Positions 55,310 through 64,000 of a DNA stretch of 64,000 bases are shown piece after piece. The notes under the pieces were generated by a model. It was not told the origin of the DNA, did no database searches, and saw only the letters and a list, made by a program, of their open reading frames with translations. The stretch lies in the NCBI RefSeq assembly GCF_000334455.1, contig NZ_BANX01000016.1:103221-167220 (forward strand), written 5' to 3'. Source of the DNA: Gordonia soli NBRC 108243 (lineage in GTDB: Bacteria; Actinomycetota; Actinomycetes; Mycobacteriales; Mycobacteriaceae). A program made the translations under genes and the position numbers. Position 1 is the stretch's first letter, and each line of letters begins with the position of its first letter.

Positions 55310-57151
55310 ATGTGCGGTATCACCGGCTGGGTCGGATTCGACTCGGACATAAGGGGACAACGCGACATCCTGGACGCGATGACGGCCACGATGGCCGACC
55401 GCGGACCTGATGATTCGGGCACGTATCTCGACGACCACGTAGGGCTCGGCCATCGCCGACTGGCGATCATCGACCTACCAGGCGGGCATCAACCGATCAC
55501 CGTGCACACCGATGCCGGCGACGTGGTGATCGTCTACAGCGGCGAGACCTACAACTTCGAGGAATTGCGCACCGAACTCCGCAGCGCCGGAGAGCACTTC
55601 GAGACCGAGAGCGACACCGAGGTGGTCCTGCGCGGCTACCTGCACTGGGGTAGCGCGATCGTCGACAAGCTGAACGGCATGTACGCCTTCGCGATCTGGG
55701 ACGGCCGCACCGACGAGCTGATCATGGTGCGGGATCGACTGGGCATCAAGCCCTTCTACTTCGCCCGCACGTCGGACGGTGTGGTGTTCGGCTCGGAGCC
55801 GAAGGCGATCCTGGCCAACCCGCGGGTTCCGCGCGAGGTCGATGCCGACGGATTCCGCGAACTGTTCGCGATGACCAAGGCGCCGGGGTGGGCTCTCTGG
55901 AAGCACATCCGCGAGGTGGAACCGGGAACGATCGTCACCGTGCGCCGCGACGGCGTCGACACCCGGACCTACTGGTCGTTGCCGGTGCGCGGGCACACCG
56001 ACGACCAGGAGACCACGGTCGCGCACGTCCGAGAACTGCTCACCGACATCGTCGAGCGTCAGCTGGTCGCCGACGTCCCGCGGTGCGTGCTGCTCTCCGG
56101 CGGGCTGGATTCCAGCGCGCTGACCGGACTCGCGGCCGCCAAGCTCGGCTCCGAGGGGCAGAACGTCCACAGCTACGCGGTCGACTTCGTCGACCAGGAG
56201 TCGCAATTCCGGCCGGACGAGATGCGGGACACCCCCGATTCCCCCTTCGTTCGAGATGTTGCCGCGCACGTGAACTCGATGCACCGGGACGTGGTCCTGG
56301 ACTCGGCCGACCTCTCCGATCCGGCGGTGCGCCGTGCCGTCATCGGCGCCCGGGACATCCCGGCCGGGCTCGGCGACATGGACACCTCGCTCTACCTGTT
56401 GTTCAAGGCGATCCGAAGCGAGTCGACCGTGGCGCTGTCGGGCGAGTCGGCCGACGAGGTGTTCGGCGGGTACCGGTGGTTCTTCGATGCCGACTCGACG
56501 ACGTCGAAGACGTTCCCCTGGCTGGCTTTCCAGTCGGCGATCTCCAAGGACCGGTTCGGACTGCTGAACGACGGACTTGCCAGCACCCTCGACTTCCCCG
56601 GTTACATCGACGACCAGTACTCGACCGCCGTCAACGCGATCCCCACCGTCGAGGGCGAGACGGAGCAGGAGCGTCAGATGCGCATCATCTGTCACCTCCA
56701 CCTGACCCGATTCGTCCGGATGCTGTTGGACCGCAAGGATCGTGCGTCGATGGCCGTCGGACTCGAGGTGCGGGTGCCGTTCTGTGACCACCGGCTGGTC
56801 GAGTACGTCTACAACACGCCGTGGGGCCTCAAGACATTCGACGGTCGGGAGAAGAGCATCCTGCGTAAAGCCACCGAACACGTGCTCCCGCAGTCGGTGA
56901 TCGACCGCACGAAGAGCCCGTACCCGTCGACGCAGGACCTGAAATACACGGAGTCGCTGCAGCAGCAGGTCGCCGACGTGCTCGCCGAGCGCGACCATTC
57001 GGTGTTCGACATCGTCGACCGTCAACGTGTCCGTGACCTGCTGACGCCCCCTGCGAGTGAGATCGCGTCGGAGCAGCGCAACCAGATGGATCGGGTCCTC
57101 GACCTGTACCACTGGATCGACATGTATTCGCCCGAGCTCCAGCTGGCGTGA
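55310..57151 (+). CDS. asnB: asparagine synthase, glutamine-hydrolysing
   Basis: 613 aa. The ATG at 55310 has GGGAGG upstream and yields MCGITGW, placing the required nucleophile Cys at position 2; the frame's first ATG four codons earlier would bury it. GATase II N-terminus (MADRGPDDSG, GHRRLAIIDL) and ATP pyrophosphatase domain with SGGLDSSALTG and SGESADEVFGGYRW. Makes Asn from Asp and Gln; mycobacterial AsnB also amidates mDAP-type peptidoglycan precursors, which remains a possibility. Confidence 0.95.
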   Translation: MCGITGWVGFDSDIRGQRDILDAMTATMADRGPDDSGTYLDDHVGLGHRRLAIIDLPGGHQPITVHTDAGDVVIVYSGETYNFEELRTELRSAGEHFETESDTEVVLRGYLHWGSAIVDKLNGMYAFAIWDGRTDELIMVRDRLGIKPFYFARTSDGVVFGSEPKAILANPRVPREVDADGFRELFAMTKAPGWALWKHIREVEPGTIVTVRRDGVDTRTYWSLPVRGHTDDQETTVAHVRELLTDIVERQLVADVPRCVLLSGGLDSSALTGLAAAKLGSEGQNVHSYAVDFVDQESQFRPDEMRDTPDSPFVRDVAAHVNSMHRDVVLDSADLSDPAVRRAVIGARDIPAGLGDMDTSLYLLFKAIRSESTVALSGESADEVFGGYRWFFDADSTTSKTFPWLAFQSAISKDRFGLLNDGLASTLDFPGYIDDQYSTAVNAIPTVEGETEQERQMRIICHLHLTRFVRMLLDRKDRASMAVGLEVRVPFCDHRLVEYVYNTPWGLKTFDGREKSILRKATEHVLPQSVIDRTKSPYPSTQDLKYTESLQQQVADVLAERDHSVFDIVDRQRVRDLLTPPASEIASEQRNQMDRVLDLYHWIDMYSPELQLA

Positions 57152-57280
57152 CCGTGTCGTCCGGTTGACGACCTCTGCCGCCGAACGGGTCGGCGTGCAT
57201 CATGCACGTCGCTCCGATCGGCGGCAGTTGCTGTCGGGGGCCTGGCTCGTCGCACCATCCGCTGAGCCAGGCGCGGGCGA

Positions 57281-57712
57281 TCAGGCGGGCGCGGGCAGGG
57301 GCTTCTGGAAAGCCGGGACGACGACCGCGGCGAGACCGCGCAGCAGCCCCTTGGTCATGTCGAAGTAGTCGAAGTAGTCGCGCCAGACCACGATCTGGGC
57401 GTCACGGATCTCGAAGCGACCCCACACCCAGAACTGGATGACGACCGGGCCGAACCGGAGTTCGTCGATGCGCTCGGTGAGGACGGTTGCGCCGTCCTCG
57501 GCGATGTTGAGGTAGCGGTAGTTGAACCCGATGGACGGTTTGTCGAGTCCCTTGATCACCTTGGCCACCTTGCGACGGCCGCGGATGGTCGGCAACGACA
57601 CATTTGTGTACTGGATGTCGTCGTGGACCTGCGCGACCGCGCCGTTCACGTCACGCCGGGCGAGCGCATCGAGGAACGCAGTGGTGATCTCGGAGGGGGT
57701 CTGAGAGGTCAT
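57281..57712 (-). CDS. limonene-1,2-epoxide-hydrolase family (EphG-like)
   Basis: 143 aa. Closely resembles Rv2740/EphG: RIDELRFGPVVIQFWVWGRFEIRDAQIVVWRDYFDYFDMTKGLLRGL. The catalytic Asp-Arg-Asp set (Asp in WRDYFD, Arg in TERIDEL) appears present. Opens epoxides, possibly of sterols or fatty acids. CATACT ends 6 bases before the ATG. Confidence 0.93.
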   Translation of the reverse strand: MTSQTPSEITTAFLDALARRDVNGAVAQVHDDIQYTNVSLPTIRGRRKVAKVIKGLDKPSIGFNYRYLNIAEDGATVLTERIDELRFGPVVIQFWVWGRFEIRDAQIVVWRDYFDYFDMTKGLLRGLAAVVVPAFQKPLPAPA

Positions 57713-57800
57713 GGGGTCAGTATGCCCGTGCGGGTCGGCCGTGGCGATGGTCCGCGGGACCGCCGATCGCACCTCCCGCACCTGCGACCTCGTCTCGTTC

Positions 57801-57824
57801 CCGCGACCTCAGTCGAGGTCGCGG
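57801..57824. promoter_or_regulatory. 24-bp inverted repeat upstream of rplY
   Basis: Perfect 10-base arms CCGCGACCTC / GAGGTCGCGG around AGTC, with further imperfect pairing outside. Lies 60 bases ahead of the rplY -35. Confidence 0.4.
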
Positions 57825-57865
57825 ACGAAATGAGATCGCGGGAGGGGGCGCCCACCTGGACGGAT

Positions 57866-57895
57866 GTGACATCGGCCCAGGCCATCGGCTAGTCT
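57866..57895 (+). promoter_or_regulatory. putative rplY promoter
   Basis: GTGACA and TAGTCT (-35/-10) with an 18-base spacer. The start would be near 57902, giving a leader of about 150 bases with GGTGAC-CCA-GTCACC and other hairpins. Confidence 0.5.
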
Positions 57896-58055
57896 GGCTC
57901 CCGTTGTCTCGGCGAGGGTGACCCAGTCACCGTTATCGGCGCGACCATCGCGATCTCCTCGCGCGGGTATCCGACACCCGGCGTCGATCAATCGGTGACG
58001 GTGCGCAGACGCCGTGACCGGGACCCCGATCCGCCATCGAACGAGGAGAGATCCA

Positions 58056-58718
58056 ATGGCAACTCAGACCACCAAGCTCACGGTCGCCGTCCGCACCGGC
58101 AAGGGCAAGGGTGCAGCTCGCCGCGCACGCCGCGAGGGCAACGTCCCCGCAGTGCTCTACGGCCACGGCACCGACCCGCGCCACCTGCTCCTGCCCGCGC
58201 TGGAGCTGGCCGCCATCCTGCGCCACGGCGGAACCAACTCGGTCATCGACCTCCAGATCGAGGGCGACAGCCAGCTCGCACTGACCAAGCAGGTCGACGT
58301 GCACCCGATCCGCAACTACATCGAGCATGTCGACCTCCTGGTCATCCGCCGCGGCGAGAAGGTGACCGTCGAGGTCAACGTCGTCGTCGAGGGCGACGCC
58401 GCACCGGGCACCCTGGTCGTCCAGGACGCCAGCTACGTCGAGATCGAGGCCGACGCGCTCTCGATCCCGGAGCAGGTCACCGTGTCGGTCGAGGGCGCCG
58501 AGCCGGGCGTCGCCGTGCACGCCTCCGACCTGGAACTGCCGGAGGGCGTCACCCTGCTGAGCGATCCGGAGACCCTGATCGTGGCCGTGAACGAGGCTCC
58601 GACCGCCTCCGATCTCGAAGAAGAGGCCGAAGAGGCCGGAGCCGAAACGCCGGGTACCGACGAGGAGTCCGAGGGCGAAGGCGAGTCCGAGGAAGCTGCC
58701 TCGGACGAGTCCGAGTAG
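58056..58718 (+). CDS. rplY: ribosomal protein bL25 (Ctc-type, long form)
   Basis: 220 aa, ATG with GAGGAGAG upstream. N-terminal L25 domain binding 5S rRNA ([22 protein letters not shown]), TL5/Ctc domain, then an acidic Glu/Ser tail of about 40 residues typical of actinobacteria. Followed 17 bases later by pth, as in mycobacteria. Confidence 0.97.
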   Translation: MATQTTKLTVAVRTGKGKGAARRARREGNVPAVLYGHGTDPRHLLLPALELAAILRHGGTNSVIDLQIEGDSQLALTKQVDVHPIRNYIEHVDLLVIRRGEKVTVEVNVVVEGDAAPGTLVVQDASYVEIEADALSIPEQVTVSVEGAEPGVAVHASDLELPEGVTLLSDPETLIVAVNEAPTASDLEEEAEEAGAETPGTDEESEGEGESEEAASDESE

Positions 58719-58735
58719 GTCGTCGACCACTCTTC

Positions 58736-59308
58736 ATGGCAGTGAAGCTGGTTGTGGGTCTGGGCAATCCGGGTACGCGATACGAGAAGACGAGGCACAA
58801 CATCGGCGCGATGGTCGCCGATGGCCTCGTCGCCTCGGCCGGCGAACGATGGAAGGTCCACAAGAAGTCCGGGGCGGAGCTGGCGTCGCTGGTTCTCGGC
58901 GGCGAGCAGGTGCTCGTCGCCAAGCCCCGGACCTATATGAACGAGTCGGGCCGGCAGGTCGCCCCGCTGATGAAGTTCTACTCCGTGGCGGCCGCAGACC
59001 TCGTCGTCGTGCACGACGAACTCGACATCGACTTCGGGGCGGTCCGCCTCAAGTCCGGGGGCGGTGAAGGCGGCCACAACGGCCTGCGGTCGATCGCCCA
59101 ATCCATCGGCACCAAGGACTTCCTCCGGGTGCGGATGGGCATCGGGCGACCGCCTGGTCGGCAGGATCCTGCCGACTTCGTGCTGCGCCCGTTCCCGACG
59201 TCGGCACGGGCCGACGTCGAGTTGTTGGTGGAGCACGGCTGCGATGCGGTCGAACTCCTGGTCAGCAGACCACTCGAGACGGCACAGAACACCGTCCACA
59301 CATGGTGA
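58736..59308 (+). CDS. pth: peptidyl-tRNA hydrolase
   Basis: 190 aa. Signature [18 protein letters not shown] with catalytic His, [38 protein letters not shown]. Recycles peptidyl-tRNA released from ribosomes. A much longer frame overlaps rplY in another frame and is not used. Confidence 0.97.
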   Translation: MAVKLVVGLGNPGTRYEKTRHNIGAMVADGLVASAGERWKVHKKSGAELASLVLGGEQVLVAKPRTYMNESGRQVAPLMKFYSVAAADLVVVHDELDIDFGAVRLKSGGGEGGHNGLRSIAQSIGTKDFLRVRMGIGRPPGRQDPADFVLRPFPTSARADVELLVEHGCDAVELLVSRPLETAQNTVHTW

Positions 59309-59429
59309 CGAGGACCATCCGCGCCCTCGGTCCACACATGCATCAGGGAGTGCAGGTCTAGAGTCTCCACAGGTCGCGTCGAAGGGGACGGCGCGTACCG
59401 GCGAACATTCATCCGAAGGGGCACAGATC

Positions 59430-60500
59430 GTGGCAGGAATCGCAGCTAAGACCGGACACCAGAACGTCGCGATGCTCGGCATCGGCGCATACCGTCCGCG
59501 TCGATTGGTCAGCAACGACGAGATCTGCGACGTCCTCGACTCCTCCGACGAGTGGATCTACGAGCGCAGCGGCATCCGCAACCGTCGCTGGATCAGCGGA
59601 GACGAGAACGCCCGCACCATGGCCGCCGAGGCCGCGCGCCGCGCGATCGCCAACTCGGGGATCCCGCCCGAGAAGATCGGTGCGCTGATCCTCGCGACCA
59701 ACAGCTGGAAGACCAAGATCCCGCACGGCGGCCCGATCGTCGCCTACGACATCGGCCTCAACGGCATCCCGGCCTACGACGTCGCGGCTGGGTGCGGCGG
59801 ATTCGGCTACGGCCTCGGTATCGCCGCCGACACCGTGCGCGCGGGCTCCGCGGAGTACGTGCTGCTCGTCGGCGTCGAGACCATGTCAGTGGTGATGGAG
59901 CCGACCGACCGCAGTACGGCCTTCATCTTCGGCGACGGCGCCGGCGCTGTCGTCGTCGGCCCGAGCGAAGAGAACGGCATCTCGCCGACGGTGTGGGGCA
60001 GCGACGGCGAGAACGCCGAGGCCATCGGCCAGAACCTGGACATCCCGGAGTACATGGACCGCGCCGAGCGGATGCAGCACCTCGATCCCGAGACCGACCC
60101 CGTCGGCCGGATGTACGTGACGATGGAGGGGTCCAAGGTGTTCCGCTGGGCCGCGATCACCCTGCCGAAGGCGCTGTCCTCGGTCCTGGAGACGTCCGGA
60201 CTCGCCGCCGACGACATCGAGGTCTTCGTCCCGCACCAGGCGAACGCGCGGATCAACGAGTTGATGAAGAAGAACCTCGGACTCGCCGACGAGATCCCGA
60301 TGGCCAACGACATCGAGAACACCGGCAACACCTCGGCCGCCTCCATCCCGCTGGCCATGGAGGAGATGCTGGCCACCGGTAAGGCCAAGGGTGGGCAGAC
60401 CGCGCTGCTCCTGGGTTTCGGTGCCGGCCTCAGCTACGCGGGTGCCGTCGTGACTCTGCCCCCGGCTCCCGGCCGGACCAGCTTCGACGACCTGGGATGA
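59430..60500 (+). CDS. beta-ketoacyl-ACP synthase III-like (KAS III) paralogue 1
   Basis: 356 aa from GTG. Cys122 in DVAAGCGGFGYG, His in FVPHQANARI, Asn in ENTGNTSAAS: complete thiolase-fold triad. GIRNRRWISGDENAR is typical of FabH-like enzymes. Condenses an acyl-CoA with malonyl-ACP or another acceptor. Its last 55 bases are repeated twice downstream. A similar gene is at 63.5 kb. Confidence 0.94.
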   Translation: MAGIAAKTGHQNVAMLGIGAYRPRRLVSNDEICDVLDSSDEWIYERSGIRNRRWISGDENARTMAAEAARRAIANSGIPPEKIGALILATNSWKTKIPHGGPIVAYDIGLNGIPAYDVAAGCGGFGYGLGIAADTVRAGSAEYVLLVGVETMSVVMEPTDRSTAFIFGDGAGAVVVGPSEENGISPTVWGSDGENAEAIGQNLDIPEYMDRAERMQHLDPETDPVGRMYVTMEGSKVFRWAAITLPKALSSVLETSGLAADDIEVFVPHQANARINELMKKNLGLADEIPMANDIENTGNTSAASIPLAMEEMLATGKAKGGQTALLLGFGAGLSYAGAVVTLPPAPGRTSFDDLG

Positions 60501-60610
60501 CGCCGTGACGCTACCCCCGGCTCCCAGCCGGACCAGCTTCGACGACCTGGGATGACGCCGTGACGCTACCCCCGGCTCCCAGCCGGACCAGCTTCGACGA
60601 CCTGGACTGA
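60446..60610. repeat. three tandem 55-bp units derived from the KAS III 3' end
   Basis: Units end at 60500, 60555 and 60610. The second and third are nearly identical, each holding hairpin CCGGCT-CCC-AGCCGG and a copy of the terminal codons; the first, part of the gene, is somewhat diverged. 55 is not a multiple of 3, so the extra copies are non-coding. Confidence 0.9.
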
Positions 60611-60634
60611 CCCTGGACGTCTGAACCACCACCT

Positions 60635-60670
60635 CGTTCGCGCTCACCCGACACCGGGTGAGCGCGAACG
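60635..60670. terminator. bidirectional terminator, 16-bp perfect stem
   Basis: CGTTCGCGCTCACCCG / CGGGTGAGCGCGAACG with loop ACAC, between convergent KAS III and ABC permease genes. Confidence 0.85.
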
Positions 60671-60681
60671 TGTTCGAGGGG

Positions 60682-61443
60682 TCAGGCGTTCTCCTTGCGG
60701 AACACCGCGGTGCCCCACCAGGTTCCGAGTGCCGACAGGATCACTGCGGTGAGCAGCCCCCACGCGACGCTGGACGTCAGTATCTCGCCGGCAAAGGTGT
60801 CACGCACGGCGTCGACGATCCACCGGAACGGCATGAAGTCGCTGACCTTCTGCAACCATTGCGGGCCCAGTGTCATCGGCAGCAGGATTCCGCTGAGCAG
60901 GAGTACCGGCATCATCACCATGTTGATCACCGGCGCCATCACGTCTTCGCTCTTCGTGGTCAGTGCCAATGCGTTCGAGGCCGCGGCACACGCACCACCC
61001 ACGAGCAGCGTGATCAGGATGCCGACTACGATCCCCACGAACGATCCGCGCAGCCCCATCGCGAAGCCCAGCAGGACGAGGATGACCGCCTGCACGAAGA
61101 GCTGCAGGACATCACGCATCAACCGCCCGGTGAGCAGTGCGGTGCGGCTGGCGGGCGTCACGCGCTCGGCCTCGATGACCCCCTCGCGCCACTCCCCGAT
61201 CAGACTGAATCCGGCGAAGAATGCGCCGAAGATGCCCAGTTGCACCAGGAGTCCCGGTACGAGGAACGTGTAGGCGTTGTCGGCGCCACCGGGGAACTGC
61301 CCGACCAGCGGCTTGAGCAGCGGCCCGAACAGCACCAGGTAGAGCACCGGCTGCATCACGCCGATCAGCACCCACGCCGGGTTGCGCAGGTTCATCCGGA
61401 TCTGCCTGCGGAACACGATGAAACTCTCGCGGAAGAAGGTCAC
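60682..61443 (-). CDS. ABC-2 type permease (DrrB-like)
   Basis: 253 aa; GTG overlaps the ATPase stop (GTGA). Six hydrophobic segments; GEWREGVIEAERVTPASRTALLTGRL and MPFRWIVDAVRDTF are the conserved ABC-2 loops. Pairs with the ATPase to export hydrophobic compounds or lipids. Confidence 0.93.
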   Translation of the reverse strand: MTFFRESFIVFRRQIRMNLRNPAWVLIGVMQPVLYLVLFGPLLKPLVGQFPGGADNAYTFLVPGLLVQLGIFGAFFAGFSLIGEWREGVIEAERVTPASRTALLTGRLMRDVLQLFVQAVILVLLGFAMGLRGSFVGIVVGILITLLVGGACAAASNALALTTKSEDVMAPVINMVMMPVLLLSGILLPMTLGPQWLQKVSDFMPFRWIVDAVRDTFAGEILTSSVAWGLLTAVILSALGTWWGTAVFRKENA

Positions 61444-62456
61444 GACCGGGCTCCTTCGGACTGCTCGGCGCCGTCGGGCGCGTCTGATGTGGTGGTCGAA
61501 TCGGCGTCTCGCAACGACCGACCGGTGAGGGTGAGGAAGACGTCGTCGAGGGTCGGGCGGATGACTTCGATGGAATCCAGTGGGATGCTGACCGATTCGA
61601 GGTCGCGGAGAAGCCCCGGCACCGCGCGGCCGGCGCGACGGACACGGCCACGCACATGACGACCATCGGTCTCGACCGCGGTCGCGATGGATGTCAGCTT
61701 CTCGGCTGCCGTCGTCACATGATCGTCGTCGGCGACCTCGAGATCGACGAGATCTCCGGAGACCTGGGCCTTCAGGTTGTCGGCGGTGTCTGCGGCGACG
61801 ATCCGACCGTTGTCGATGATGATGATCCGATCGCTGAGCTCGTCGGCCTCGTCGAGGTAGTGGGTGGTCAAGAAGACCGTGGCACCACGCTCGGACCGCA
61901 ACTTGCGGATGTGTTCCCACAGGTTCGCCCGGGCCTGCGGGTCCAGCCCGGTTGTCGGTTCGTCGAGGAACACCAGCGTCGGCTCGTGGACCAGCCCCAT
62001 CACGATGTCGAGTCGGCGTTTCTGCCCGCCGGACATGTTCTTGGGCATACGTTCCCACAGTCCGTCGAGCTGCAGCTGGGCGAACAGCGCCTTGCCACGC
62101 TCGGTCGCCTCGGCGCGCGAGAGCCCGTAGAGCATGCCGTGGTCGACCACCTCGTCGCCGGCCTGCGCCTGACTGAATGTCCCACCGGCCTGCGACACGT
62201 ACCCGATGCTGCGCCGGACCATCACCGAGTCGGCGACGACGTCGTAGCCGTTGACCGTCGCGGTCCCCGCAGTGGGCCGCAGCAATGTGGTCAACATCCG
62301 CAGCGTCGTGGTCTTGCCCGCACCGTTCGGTCCCAAGAACCCGACGACCTCGCCTTCCTCGATGTCGAGGTCGACTCCGTCGACCGCGAGCACCTCCCGC
62401 TTCTGTTTGCCTCGTCCCGTGTGGAACTTCTGCACGAGGCCGCGTGCGTGGATCAT
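61440..62456 (-). CDS. ABC transporter ATPase (DrrA family)
   Basis: 338 aa, ATG with GGGGAGAG upstream. Walker A GPNGAGKTT, LSGG-type signature MSGGQKRRLDI, Walker B LVFLDEPTTGLD, H-loop TTHYLDE; C-terminal DrrA-type extension (RPTLDDVFLTLTGRSLRD). Drug- or lipid-export pair with the permease. Divergent from a PadR gene that probably represses it. Confidence 0.96.
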   Translation of the reverse strand: MIHARGLVQKFHTGRGKQKREVLAVDGVDLDIEEGEVVGFLGPNGAGKTTTLRMLTTLLRPTAGTATVNGYDVVADSVMVRRSIGYVSQAGGTFSQAQAGDEVVDHGMLYGLSRAEATERGKALFAQLQLDGLWERMPKNMSGGQKRRLDIVMGLVHEPTLVFLDEPTTGLDPQARANLWEHIRKLRSERGATVFLTTHYLDEADELSDRIIIIDNGRIVAADTADNLKAQVSGDLVDLEVADDDHVTTAAEKLTSIATAVETDGRHVRGRVRRAGRAVPGLLRDLESVSIPLDSIEVIRPTLDDVFLTLTGRSLRDADSTTTSDAPDGAEQSEGARS

Positions 62457-62541
62457 GTTCTCTCCCCTCGACTTCTCGGATGGCCCGGGCTGTGCCATCC
62501 ACTCGATACGCGCAACGGTGTCGCGCCCGTCTGCGCTTATG

Positions 62542-62559
62542 TTCAAATTTGAATATTCA
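62542..62559. promoter_or_regulatory. overlapping palindromes upstream of the ABC operon
   Basis: TTCAAATTTGAA (62542-62553) overlaps TGAATATTCA (62550-62559), giving three related half-sites in AT-rich DNA, 86 bases before the ATPase start. A PadR-type operator is the likely reading. Confidence 0.6.
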
Positions 62560-62764
62560 GGACTATGTCAACACCTCAGTCGGAAGTCAACGCCAGAATC
62601 CGACACCTGGCGTGGGAATTCACGGTCCCGACGAAGAAGAGACCACTCGACCGACCAGAAGTCATCGGTCGATGACAAGGCGTTCGGGTTGTCGGCCCGA
62701 GTCGCGGTGACGGCGACGGCCGAGGCGGGAGACGCGAGCATCGGCGATGGTTACGCTGCGAGGC

Positions 62765-63406
62765 ATGCGCGCGTCCGTCACCCGACTGCTCCTGCTGGGA
62801 GCGGTCCGGCTGTTCGAGCCGGTGAACGGCTATCAGATCCGGCGCGAATTGCTGTCGTGGCAGGTGGACCAATGGGCGAGCATTCGGCCTGGCTCGATCT
62901 ACCACGGCCTGGCGTCGCTGACCTCCGATGGCCTGTTGCGCCGCCACGATCTCACCGACGGCACACGTGATGTCGCCGTCTACGAGTCGACCGACGCCGG
63001 GCGCGCCGAGCTGCACCGCTTGCTGGAGTGGTCGATCACCACCGTGAACTCATTCGATCGACGGGACTTCCATGCCGGGTTCGGTCTCGTCGCGCTGCTC
63101 GACCGCGCGACGGGTGTCGACCTCCTGGGTCGACGCCTCACCGCACTCGAAGCAGCCGTCGCGGAGTTCGACAGGGGCTCCGGCGCGACCGACCCCTACG
63201 TCCCACCGCACGCACTGCGCGGGGTCGACCTGTGGGCTGCCGAAGCACGAGCGGAACTGCGCTGGCTCATCGAACTGCTGGACGACATCGAGTCGGGCGA
63301 ACTCGCCATGTTCACCGACGATCAGCCCGACTGGGTTCCCGCTCCCGATGACCCCGGACATCAGATGTCGGCGGATCGGGAACGTTATCGCGCTCTGCTG
63401 CGATGA
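62765..63406 (+). CDS. PadR-family regulator
   Basis: 213 aa from an ATG with TACGCT 7 bases upstream (leaderless). PadR winged helix: [53 protein letters not shown], then a helical C-terminal dimer domain. Divergent from the ABC exporter it is expected to repress until a substrate binds. Confidence 0.93.
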   Translation: MRASVTRLLLLGAVRLFEPVNGYQIRRELLSWQVDQWASIRPGSIYHGLASLTSDGLLRRHDLTDGTRDVAVYESTDAGRAELHRLLEWSITTVNSFDRRDFHAGFGLVALLDRATGVDLLGRRLTALEAAVAEFDRGSGATDPYVPPHALRGVDLWAAEARAELRWLIELLDDIESGELAMFTDDQPDWVPAPDDPGHQMSADRERYRALLR

Positions 63407-63506
63407 ACATCTCGCGGGCACCGACAACCGTTCACATCGCGGCTACTTCCGAGTAGCCCACTCATGTGAGACGGTCTATGTCGGCTCGCATAACGGAAGG
63501 AAGCCC

Positions 63507-64000
63507 ATGCCTCTGATCGCGGACACCACCGGCATCAACAACATCGGCATGCTCGGTATCGGTGCATACCGGCCAGAGCGCGTCGTCACCAACGACGAGA
63601 TCTGCGAGAAGATCGATTCCTCGGACGAGTGGATCTACACGCGTACCGGAATCAAGACACGACGCTTCGCGCGGCGCGACGAAGACGTCATGCAGATGTC
63701 GGTGGCAGCCGGCCGCAAGGCGATCGCGAACGCACTGCTCAGCGGCTCGGACATCGACGCGGTGATCCTGGCGACCAACACCCACCTGTTGCTCACCCCG
63801 GCGGGAGCCACCGCCGTCGCGACCGAGCTCGGCGCCAATGGCGTGCCCGCCTTCGACGTCACCGTCGGGTGCGCGGGCTTCGGCTACGGCATGGCGCTGG
63901 CGACCGACATGATCCGTGGCGGCAGCGCGCACCACGTGCTCGTGATCGGCGCCGAGCAGTTGTCGGTGACGATGGACATGACCGATCGCGGCAATTGCTT
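63507..64000 (+). CDS. beta-ketoacyl-ACP synthase III-like paralogue 2 (partial)
   Basis: The gene runs off the right edge after 164 codons. GGAAGGAAG upstream of ATG. Very like paralogue 1 ([39 protein letters not shown]) with Cys122 in [11 protein letters not shown] at the same position. His and Asn lie beyond the window. The two enzymes may differ in primer specificity. Confidence 0.92.
   Translation, partial: MPLIADTTGINNIGMLGIGAYRPERVVTNDEICEKIDSSDEWIYTRTGIKTRRFARRDEDVMQMSVAAGRKAIANALLSGSDIDAVILATNTHLLLTPAGATAVATELGANGVPAFDVTVGCAGFGYGMALATDMIRGGSAHHVLVIGAEQLSVTMDMTDRGNC

Noticed and set aside
55475..57112. 545-codon minus-strand open frame
   Set aside because: Antisense to asnB, which has complete motifs.

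Overview
The window is high-GC actinobacterial DNA. Gene order points to the Mycobacteriales, most likely a Gordonia-like genus (inferred from gene content only). The blocks mfd-mazG-lpqU-eno-ftsB-DUF501-ppx, TetR-glmU-prs and rplY-pth follow the order I recall for Mycobacterium tuberculosis Rv1014c-Rv1026. Here they are separated by genus-specific insertions.

Layout. 0-4 kb: the end of a proline-rich protein, two paralogous secreted penicillin-recognising-fold proteins and a membrane Ser/Thr kinase. 4-7.5 kb: a FabR/DesT-like TetR regulator divergent from a reductase-desaturase pair that makes unsaturated acyl chains. 7.5-9 kb: small membrane proteins. 9-13.3 kb: the ppx-DUF501-ftsB-eno-lipoprotein block. 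13.3-17 kb: efeUOB iron uptake behind a recognisable IdeR/DtxR iron box. 17-19 kb: MFS exporter and MerR regulator. 19-23.7 kb: mazG and mfd. 24-29 kb: assorted enzymes and regulators, and a tRNA-Gln. 29-31.7 kb: glmU-prs. 32-57 kb: an accessory stretch lying between prs and rplY. 58-59.3 kb: rplY-pth. 59.4-64 kb: two KAS III paralogues on either side of a DrrAB-type ABC exporter and its PadR regulator.

The accessory stretch holds the most unusual material. A second clpP pair faces a PopR/ClgR-type activator that ends in Ala-Ala, with a 37-bp double palindrome upstream of the clpP operon. There are several small regulator-plus-enzyme cassettes with visible operators: ArsR-SRPBCC, CGNR-VOC-flavin enzyme, and TetR-FAD oxidoreductase with a perfect 34-bp palindrome. 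A GAF-ANTAR gene is broken by two compensating frameshifts. A three-gene WXG-like / DUF1023 hydrolase / lipoprotein operon sits in degenerate DNA bounded by a short repeat and resembles Rv2078-Rv2079-lppJ.

A theme across the window is leaderless expression. About eighteen genes, many of them regulators, have a TANNNT-like -10 element exactly 6 or 7 bases before the ATG/GTG and no ribosome binding site. I used this to choose several starts that differ from the longest open frame.
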